Shown here: piece after piece, positions 6,101 through 8,067 of the stretch
Layout: every line of letters begins with the position of its first letter
How positions within the stretch are numbered: the stretch's first letter is position 1
Assembly: GCA_937949745.1 (NCBI GenBank)
Contig: CALECM010000040.1
Coordinates: 1-8,067, forward strand
Direction: 5' to 3'
Length of the DNA: 8,067 nt
From: an uncultured Bacteroidales bacterium
GTDB lineage: Bacteria; Bacteroidota; Bacteroidia; Bacteroidales; WCHB1-69
The notes under the pieces: generated by a model
Told to the model about the DNA's origin: nothing
Databases searched by the model: none
Seen by the model: the letters and a program-made list of their open reading frames with translations, nothing else
Program-made: the position numbers and the translations under genes

Positions 6101-8067
6101 ACAATGTTACGGGCGGTATCGCAACCCTGAACGGCGAATTGGTTGATGCAACGGAAAATAGTGTGGTGAAAGAATTCTTTGTGGATTACGGATATAACCA
6201 TACCATGACCCTTGTGCCTGTTCCGGGTTATTATATCGAAGATGTGGTGACAGAGGGTATTTCATTAGGTCCAGTTAGACAATTCGTATTTCGGAATGTT
6301 ACCGAACCTAAGGAAGTGGATATCTACCTGGATACTGAAGGTTTCACGATTACGACGGCCGCACACGGACATGGTACCATCACGGAAGGAACTGCGATTG
6401 TGTATAATCCTGACTATGAATTCGGATTTGAAGTAATCCCCGCCGAAGGATATCATATTTCGCATTTGACGATTAATGGTATTTCACAAACGGTTTCAGA
6501 TGCTTCCTATTATAATGATACGATTCGGGATATTACCGAAGATTATAATATCCAGGCTTATTTCGCTATCAATACTTATACCGTTGAAGCTGTCGCCGGA
6601 GAGAACGGCCGCATCACGCCTTCCGGTTCGGTTACTTATAATTGGAATACATCCCCGGCTTATACCGCTTCCGCGAATACAGGTTATTTTATTTCCGAAA
6701 TTATCGTCGATAATGATACGACCCGTTATCAGGCTGGTGATAATGTGACTAGCTGGTCTCATGTCTTTACCGCAATCAACAGCGATCATATCGTGAATAT
6801 CCAATTCGGTCAATATGTATATAGTATCACAGCAACAGCAGGAGCTAACGGAACGATTACTCCGGAAGGCGTGACCCAGGTATCCTATAACGGATCTCAA
6901 CGTTACAGTATTCAACCGGAAGAAGGTTATGTAATTGCCGGTGTAACTATTGACGGAGAGGAGAGAGGCGCTATGGCAAGCTATACCTTTACCAATGTGA
7001 GATCAGATCATACCATATCAGCGACTTTTGCAAAGAGCCGGTATGAAATTACGGCTACTGCCGGAACAGGCGGTTCCGTTACTCCTTCCGGAACCCGGAC
7101 ATTCGAGTACGGAGACAGCCAGGTTTATACCGCTACTCCTGATGCAGGGTATATGATATCTACGGTCACTATCGACGGTACGGTCAATAACGTTTACGCA
7201 TCAACATGGTCCCACACCTTCGCGGATATTAATGCGGATCATACGATTTACGTGAACTTTACGATGAACACCTATACGATTACGGTAACCCAGCCTGCCA
7301 ACGGATATATTACACCCGGAAGCCAGACGGTTAACCAGAATGCAACGCCGACCTATTACATTACTCCGTCAAACGGCTATGAAGTTGAAAATGTGATTGT
7401 AGACGGTAATAATGTTACATTTAACGTAGATCCGATGGGCAATGCCGATTATACTTTCCCGGCCGTTACGGCTAATAAGACTATTACGGCAACCATGAAG
7501 CTCAAAACATACACTATTACGGCAACTTCCGGAGCTAACGGTACTATTTCTCCTGCAGGAGCTAACACGGTAAATTACGGTGCATCTCAGGTTTTCACGA
7601 TCACCCCCGCAGACGGATACGAAATCGCCGATGTAAAAGTGGATAATGTTTCCGTAGGACCTGTTTCAACCTATCGTTTCCCGTATGTTACCGCTTCTCA
7701 TACTATCCATGTGGAATTTGAACTGATCAATTGTGAAACTCCTGTCAGGTTATACGCAACCGACATCACAAGCAATTCGGCTGTTTTACATTGGAGTACC
7801 GAAGCGGATAATTTCACGATTCGTTATAAGACCCGTGAGGCTACCGACTATACGGAAATATCAAATGTAACCGGTAATCAATATCCACTCACAGGATTAA
7901 GTTCCAATACTTTCTACGTTTGGAGAATCCAGGCCAATTGCGGGTATAACGACAGTGAATGGAGTGATCAGGCGGTTTTCACTACGCGCGCGGTTAGTAC
8001 CGGAATAGAAGAAAATACGCTGACTAACGTGAAAGTTTATAGTAATATGGATAATGTCTACATTATC
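37..8067 (+). CDS. Giant multidomain T9SS-secreted surface adhesin (FN3 / choice-of-anchor J / InlB-B-repeat protein), 3' partial
   Basis: One uninterrupted frame spans the window and is cut by the right edge, giving 2,677 residues from the ATG at 37. Alternative in-frame ATGs lie at 46 and 70. All three keep the signal peptide, and the frame is also open upstream to base 1. Residues 1-35 are a signal peptide. The rest is almost entirely small beta-sandwich modules: four choice-of-anchor-J-like, two MAM-like, six FN3, one Bacteroidales beta-sandwich, one CARDB-like, and ten InlB-B-repeat-like units (one isolated, nine in tandem). The last 23 residues match the beginning of a T9SS type A sorting domain, of which about 50 residues plus the stop should lie beyond the window. 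No catalytic motif was found. By family knowledge such proteins are exported by Sec, cross the outer membrane by T9SS and are attached to the surface or released. A role in adhesion to host, polysaccharide or other cells is inference. Domain types are assigned from sequence patterns read by eye, without a profile search. Confidence 0.95.
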   Translation, partial: MLQMEQLNCFKMAFLRIFIFVVMAILGASLPITASTSLTKVPEKENWNLISAQNDECIFGVPFNYLYTDRECWTVINGGVMFMPEGESPEAIAMNISPYGATEDHYAITPQISLPTNALIHISFNVQNTLALPASFEVYISETGTEIADFTQLGTTTIVPEEGNIPVTLDIPQSYSGKNLYVAIKHLVPEIMPMSVITITDFSLSASYPVQVNVHPFGTVEPENLVYIPEDEELTLKITPDADHHLMAVFANNDMIRGEDISQAGYLEYTVGPYNESTTIDVYFTNNSGEWVVVNGNEKNKWHYGQVEGFEDEKFYISDNNGVTNRYDISTPSIVHLYRDVNVQEPGIRITFDYRSNGEMNDYLQFAWTGITDYPVAGTALSGVTSEKLYGSNEWKQFNADIPAGMYRIVMTWVNDGANGAQYPAAMDNFEMTTLCPVPANLNVEVNTDNGIEDVTAVVSWTAGEDQTAWQVEYKTVNGETWFSVNVNDDPQTTLTNLVTNQAYDLRIKTICGMDDESNYLTSAFEVPCIYSDIDEENRFAGENSRISFNVPFYGDGGRSYVQQIYDAGILESESGNITELSFLSRRNSNSDETPFQNIKIWMGLTEKTSFTDNNDFITEGLTLVYENDAPFQTTEDTWYKFELDRPFLYDGTSNLVVVFYEGAPEVTGEDGNGSGFASFDQGTYSNKTIIAYSENADLDYNNPQSAAGKMRRDDLAYMDFRISLSVCIDDTLCKAPVVRLVDVAARTAEFSWNAEEGENVWQVEYRETDGQNWTSVLVTDNNAVITGLTPETDYQLRASKICADNLQSDYSDMINFTTITGCEMPQDITYSNYTDRTTVSWTDEGHDQWVVAIRKEGNNAWTEVPVANQPNITFNLDANSNYNVRVKAVCGPEDESGWVNLNVTTGCAPYSVPFTEPLNTVDQPQCWTNVESKWTFARAGASSISPVNGNYLITPAISIPEEGNFSISFGASGQGGFVENLDLMISTTGTGTDRFVPFYHASISETSIESYITSIPEEYNGQIVYIAFVHQLPTSGNKITIQNVVISGCASAPSALTVEEVGMDYATVSWTSDSTINNWILEYSSDQQNWVSIPVDQDNHMIEGLNDNTPYYIRVKSVCFANAESIFSDIITINTLCRAITELPYVEDFEELNSTNFPGSCWFLEKGISTSRNWEYSTLMNHTIGGVASAYHDWTRSNQNAWLIMPKIRISSENIKLIFWSYNAGKSDYGKNSVWISTGNVDPASGDFTEIWSPESVEDEWIETIIDLDSYIGQDIYIGFNYQGNNSHRWFLDDIYVGINESCRPLPIVYVNNIGTDTAQVIWEVTGNEIQWEVQYKKENEIWSESEIVNVKYITLRDLTPDTQYDVRVRPVCTTSEGENPEWVTVSFTTESDEVIIIVPAETPYITGFESDNDNLMWHLGNIGRNDWYFGNAVNNGGEKALYISSNQGLNNTYNTGSRCRVWAYRDVYFTPSTKDYTLSFDWRSYGEAGYDYMRVFIGDTTGEVTGSSEGGFPTPDGAVTLINPLNGNTNFQLQSNWSHFTTILEANRFSDTTVRIYFGWLNDGSGGSQPPAAIDNFSIIGDMLVDLAIEVKQFNSACQSNVPVSVEITQLGESEVMNFTVSYQYEDNAVVSENIILDEPLSTGEVFSYTFPSEITLAEGENTLKVWVENDNEPQGVLSNNTKEVIFTLLPPAEIPYEENFTSSISATAWTVNDANDDGITWQQENGRMVYTYSDVNQANDWLISRCIHIPAGTYEIGYTYNALSALPESFTVVLSSDRDFPGTPQVIAQHLNFSRENTDVQFKETFTVAQDGIYYIGIHAISNAGNAGITFDNFYINSILQLHVNHGSNGTVQPAGNIDVNRGESVTLLITPDPGYHLQSISVNGEMVRGEDLTYAEYIPFTYGPVTENAVIDIAFTGNTYTIRSFISNYDNIGMNGNPAIGGAIAPQGANTFDYGTTPTYTITVSEHFHLYDVVVDNVSVMDQVVMVDENIYTYTFGNLEDHHTIRAIVKIDTIMVTYNVTGGIATLNGELVDATENSVVKEFFVDYGYNHTMTLVPVPGYYIEDVVTEGISLGPVRQFVFRNVTEPKEVDIYLDTEGFTITTAAHGHGTITEGTAIVYNPDYEFGFEVIPAEGYHISHLTINGISQTVSDASYYNDTIRDITEDYNIQAYFAINTYTVEAVAGENGRITPSGSVTYNWNTSPAYTASANTGYFISEIIVDNDTTRYQAGDNVTSWSHVFTAINSDHIVNIQFGQYVYSITATAGANGTITPEGVTQVSYNGSQRYSIQPEEGYVIAGVTIDGEERGAMASYTFTNVRSDHTISATFAKSRYEITATAGTGGSVTPSGTRTFEYGDSQVYTATPDAGYMISTVTIDGTVNNVYASTWSHTFADINADHTIYVNFTMNTYTITVTQPANGYITPGSQTVNQNATPTYYITPSNGYEVENVIVDGNNVTFNVDPMGNADYTFPAVTANKTITATMKLKTYTITATSGANGTISPAGANTVNYGASQVFTITPADGYEIADVKVDNVSVGPVSTYRFPYVTASHTIHVEFELINCETPVRLYATDITSNSAVLHWSTEADNFTIRYKTREATDYTEISNVTGNQYPLTGLSSNTFYVWRIQANCGYNDSEWSDQAVFTTRAVSTGIEENTLTNVKVYSNMDNVYII
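205..660 (+). other. Choice-of-anchor-J / cleaved-adhesin-like module 1
   Basis: Residues about 57-208. It opens with a VPFNYLY...CWTVING segment, the usual entry motif of cleaved-adhesin/choice-of-anchor-J modules (a PF segment followed by CW and a beta strand). It continues with HYAITPQISLP, the counterpart of the family's 'WLITPxIxIP' signature, then a strand carrying FEVYISETG and a late strand NLYVAIKHL. It ends at ITDFSLSA, equivalent to the family's terminal 'xxDNFxI'. The order and spacing match the module at 5113-5562, but the DxNxDG loop of that copy is absent here. The family is a jelly-roll lectin-like fold found in gingipain/HagA haemagglutinins; the ligand is unknown. Confidence 0.65.
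661..891 (+). repeat. Isolated InlB-B-repeat-like unit, distant copy of the C-terminal array
   Basis: Residues about 209-285. It reads as a degenerate version of the bacterial InlB-B-type repeat: a VQVNVHPFGTVEP strand, LTLKITPDADHHLMAV in place of the usual 'ITPxxGYxIxxV', and a closing strand TTIDVYFT. Its closest internal match is the first array unit (5563-5802). Both carry M[IV]RGED followed by a Tyr-rich stretch, then 'GP' and a 'xxIDVxFT' strand. Finding one such unit far from the array, right after a choice-of-anchor-J module just as in the array copy, suggests an ancient block duplication. Confidence 0.7.
901..1341 (+). other. MAM-like jelly-roll module, copy 1
   Basis: Residues about 289-435. 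Landmarks in order are NKWHYGQV, FYISDNNG, YRDV, ITFDYRSNGEMNDYLQF, EWKQFNADIPAG, MTWVNDGANG and PAAMDNFEM. This is the pattern of a module frequent in Bacteroidales T9SS proteins ('N.W.iG', 'LYISNdnG', 'FDWr..Ge..DYl', closing 'AiDNf'). A second, longer copy lies at 4246-4785 with each landmark preserved. It is probably a carbohydrate- or protein-binding beta sandwich, with no catalytic residues recognisable. Confidence 0.65.
1342..1620 (+). other. Fibronectin type III domain 1
   Basis: Residues about 436-528. It shows the FN3 pattern of Bacteroidales surface proteins: an opening Cys-Pro, a strand with VVSWTAG, AWQVEYKT followed by a second Trp, 'LTNLVTNQAYDLRIKTICG' in place of 'LxPxTxYxVRVxAxCG', and a closing strand before the next Cys. 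The Cys at 1342 and the Cys at 1570 (the ICG strand) recur in the other FN3 domains of this protein. It probably acts as a spacer or linker domain. Confidence 0.8.
1621..2220 (+). other. Bacteroidales T9SS-protein beta-sandwich module (QQIYxA...YDGTSNL type)
   Basis: Residues about 529-728. Key landmarks are an FNVPFYGDGGRSYVQQIYDAG opening, ITELSFLSRRN, NIKIWMGLTEKTSF, WYKFELDRPFLYDGTSNLVVVF and a late positively charged segment (KMRRDD) before the last strand. I recognise this as a recurrent non-catalytic module of Bacteroidales surface proteins in which a 'QQIYta' segment, a 'K-T-S-F' segment and 'pF.YdGtsNL.v' occur in this order. It lies between FN3 domains 1 and 2 and is the only copy in the window. 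I know of no named function for it. Confidence 0.6.
2236..2502 (+). other. Fibronectin type III domain 2
   Basis: Residues about 734-822. It begins CKAP and contains AEFSWNAEEGENVWQVEYRE, a second Trp (NWTSV), ITGLTPETDYQLRASKICAD and a closing NFTT strand. The opening Cys at 2236 and the F-strand Cys at 2443 are both present. It runs directly into FN3 domain 3, making the only FN3-FN3 tandem in the window. Confidence 0.85.
2503..2757 (+). other. Fibronectin type III domain 3
   Basis: Residues about 823-907. It begins CEMP and contains TTVSWTDEGHDQWVVAIRKEG, AWTEVPV, FNLDANSNYNVRVKAVCGP and a closing LNVTTG strand. Cys at 2503 and 2707 match the pattern of the neighbouring FN3 domains. It directly precedes the choice-of-anchor-J module beginning at the Cys at 2758. 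Confidence 0.85.
2758..3180 (+). other. Choice-of-anchor-J / cleaved-adhesin-like module 2
   Basis: Residues about 908-1048. It starts APYSVPFTEPL, then QPQCWTNVESKWTF, the canonical 'P[YF]..(D/E)F......P.CW....' opening of this family. NYLITPAISIPEEG follows, a near-perfect match to the 'WLITPaI.iP' signature. Later strands are LDLMISTTG and IVYIAFVHQLP, and it closes with ITIQNVVISGC. Its length of about 140 residues is normal for the family. It lies between FN3 domains 3 and 4, so the protein alternates spacer and presumed binding modules here. Confidence 0.75.
3184..3447 (+). other. Fibronectin type III domain 4
   Basis: Residues about 1050-1137. It begins CASAP and contains YATVSWTSD, NNWILEYSSDQQNWVSIPV, IEGLNDNTPYYIRVKSVCF and a closing strand ending in TLC. 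Cys at 3184 and 3394 follow the shared pattern. Codon use turns distinctly richer in ATA and AGA from about this domain onward (see findings). Confidence 0.85.
3448..3945 (+). other. Choice-of-anchor-J module 3
   Basis: Residues about 1138-1303. It opens ELPYVEDFEELN, then FPGSCWFLE and RNWEYST. NAWLIMPKIRIS follows as the 'WLItP.i.i' signature, then FWSYNAGK and NSVWISTGN, with VEDEWIETIIDLDSYIGQDIY leading into IGFNY and the closing WFLDDIYVG. That last segment is the classic 'w.LDDI.v' end of this family. Of the four modules of this type in the window, this is the most typical example. Confidence 0.8.
3946..4215 (+). other. Fibronectin type III domain 5
   Basis: Residues about 1304-1393. 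It begins CRPLP and contains DTAQVIWEVTGNEIQWEVQYKK, a second Trp (IWSESE), LRDLTPDTQYDVRVRPVCTT and a closing VSFTTES. Cys at 3946 and 4156 follow the shared pattern. A short hydrophobic linker (VIIIVPAETP, about 4222-4251) joins it to the second MAM-like module. Confidence 0.85.
4246..4785 (+). other. MAM-like jelly-roll module, copy 2
   Basis: Residues about 1404-1583. It repeats the landmarks of the module at 901-1341 in the same order: NDWYFGNAV, LYISSNQG, YRDV, LSFDWRSYGEAGYDYMRVF, NWSHFTTIL, GWLNDGSGGSQ and PPAAIDNFSI. It is about 100 bases longer, mostly between the 'DYMRVF' strand and the 'NW' strand, where a Gly/Thr/Asn-rich loop is inserted. The similarity is clear in protein but eroded in DNA, so the duplication is old or the second copy came from a related gene. 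Confidence 0.7.
4798..5112 (+). other. CARDB-like / Ig-fold spacer domain
   Basis: Residues about 1588-1692. It begins DLAIEVKQFNSAC and contains VPVSVEITQLGESEVMNFTVSYQYED, then VFSYTFPSEITLAEGENTLKVWVENDNE and a terminal SNNTKEVIF. This resembles CARDB-type adhesion/spacer domains, with an opening 'DL.i......' strand, a 'v.v.i.N.G......f.v.y..' pair, and a closing 'N.N....v'. It contains a single Cys. It separates the MAM-like module from the last choice-of-anchor-J module. Confidence 0.6.
5113..5562 (+). other. Choice-of-anchor-J / cleaved-adhesin module 4, with DANDDG calcium-loop-like motif
   Basis: Residues about 1693-1842. It opens IPYEENFTSS, then AWTVNDANDDGITWQQENG, the gingipain/HagA-type 'W..xDAxxDGxxW' signature. 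NDWLISRCIHIPAG follows (the 'WLIS..i.iP' signature), then FTVVLSSDRD, YYIGIHAISNAG and the closing ITFDNFYIN. The DxNxDG segment (5182-5199) is arranged like a calcium-binding loop. In known cleaved-adhesin domains of Porphyromonas haemagglutinins this region binds calcium; here binding is inferred. It is followed directly by the InlB-type repeat array. Confidence 0.75.
5563..7728 (+). repeat. Tandem array of nine InlB-B-repeat-like units
   Basis: Residues about 1843-2564. Approximate units are 5563-5802, 5803-6090, 6091-6342, 6343-6573, 6574-6816, 6817-7038, 7039-7269, 7270-7506 and 7507-7728, that is 74 to 96 residues each. The basic unit is TYTITATAGANGTITPxG, a strand with 'YG.s..YTITP..GY.I..V.vDG', and a closing 'YTF..V..dHTI.v.F'. 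The central segment is seen as PGYHLQSISVNG, HFHLYDVVVDN, PGYYIEDVVTEG, EGYHISHLTING, TGYFISEIIVDN, EGYVIAGVTIDG, AGYMISTVTIDG, NGYEVENVIVDG and DGYEIADVKVDN. Units 1-4 are degenerate; unit 2 lacks the Gly-Tyr and carries an insertion. Units 5-9 are close to one consensus. The fold is a beta-grasp-like stalk domain (family knowledge), probably extending the adhesive modules away from the cell surface. Confidence 0.85.
7729..7992 (+). other. Fibronectin type III domain 6
   Basis: Residues about 2565-2652. It begins NCETP and contains SAVLHWSTEADNFTIRYKTR, YPLTGLSSNTFYVWRIQANCGY, SEWSDQAVF and a closing FTTRA. Cys at 7732 and 7939 follow the pattern of the other FN3 domains. An FN3 domain directly before the sorting domain is a usual arrangement in Bacteroidales T9SS cargo. 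Confidence 0.85.
7999..8067 (+). other. T9SS C-terminal sorting domain (type A), truncated by window edge
   Basis: The visible residues, about 2655-2677, read TGIEENTLTNVKVYSNMDNVYII. This matches the first two strands of the Por secretion-system C-terminal sorting domain: a 'Gi.e......v.vY.....VyI' segment directly after the last domain. The usual 'YPNP' is replaced by 'YSNM', a variant I recognise from Bacteroidales cargo proteins. The remaining part, normally with a 'v.iyd..Gr' strand and a terminal 'y.vkv..' strand, would lie beyond 8067. This domain directs export across the outer membrane and is normally cleaved by the sortase PorU. Confidence 0.75.

Noticed and set aside
5722..6201. 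159-codon open frame on the - strand
   Set aside because: It lies antisense to the InlB-type repeats of the giant gene, shows no recognisable domain and has an Ile/Asp/Arg-heavy composition typical of reversed beta-rich sequence. The + strand frame here is clearly coding.
6476..6748. 90-codon open frame on the + strand in another frame
   Set aside because: It overlaps repeat units 4 and 5 in a shifted frame, and its translation is Ile/Pro/Arg low-complexity. The main frame is uninterrupted, so no frameshift or overlapping gene is needed.
6496..6915. 139-codon open frame on the - strand
   Set aside because: It is antisense to repeat units 4-6 and has no family pattern, no spaced neighbours and no start signal. 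It is best read as a by-product of codon use in the repeats.
5563..7728. Possible CRISPR array or nucleotide-level tandem repeat
   Set aside because: The periodicity of 220-290 bases is seen in the protein, not in the DNA. I saw no identical direct repeats of CRISPR length and no unique spacers between them.
37..8067. Catalytic domain (protease, glycosidase or polysaccharide lyase) within the protein
   Set aside because: Every segment of about 100 residues or more could be assigned to a beta-sandwich spacer or binding module. I saw no Cys/His gingipain-type, Ser protease or glycosidase signature.

Overview
The window is filled by one protein-coding gene. A single + strand reading frame (frame 1) runs from base 1 to base 8067 without a stop codon. 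It encodes about 2,670 residues in the window and continues past the right edge. I read the frame codon by codon and saw no frameshift or internal stop. No other gene, RNA gene, insertion sequence or CRISPR array is supported.

The protein looks like a very large secreted or cell-surface adhesin from a member of the Bacteroidota, most likely Bacteroidales. It has an N-terminal signal peptide, then a string of small beta-sandwich modules, and then the first part of a C-terminal type IX secretion (T9SS) sorting domain. The start region has no clear Shine-Dalgarno sequence, which also fits that phylum. The closest organism is not identifiable from the sequence.

Layout: 1-36 is short AT-rich leader sequence. 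37-141 is the signal peptide. 205-660 is a choice-of-anchor-J/cleaved-adhesin-like module. 661-891 is an isolated InlB-B-repeat-like unit. 901-1341 is a MAM-like jelly-roll module. From 1342 to 4215, five fibronectin type III (FN3) domains alternate with other modules: a Bacteroidales beta-sandwich module (1621-2220) and two choice-of-anchor-J modules (2758-3180 and 3448-3945). 4246-4785 is a second copy of the MAM-like module. 4798-5112 is a CARDB-like Ig fold. 5113-5562 is a choice-of-anchor-J module with a DANDDG calcium-loop-like motif. 5563-7728 is a tandem array of nine InlB-B-repeat-like units. 7729-7992 is a sixth FN3 domain. 7999-8067 is the start of the T9SS sorting domain.

The likely working model is inference from module families. 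The signal peptide directs Sec export to the periplasm. The C-terminal domain directs T9SS passage across the outer membrane. The long module string then acts as a stalk and ligand-binding surface, as in gingipain/HagA-type haemagglutinins. No protease, glycosidase or other catalytic signature was seen, so an adhesive or structural role is favoured over an enzymatic one.

The most notable features are internal. Several modules are paired, divergent duplicates of each other (205-891 with 5113-5802, and 901-1341 with 4246-4785). The repeat array is graded, with degenerate units first and uniform units last. Codon use shifts in the middle of the gene (about 3190-4800), which suggests a mosaic origin.
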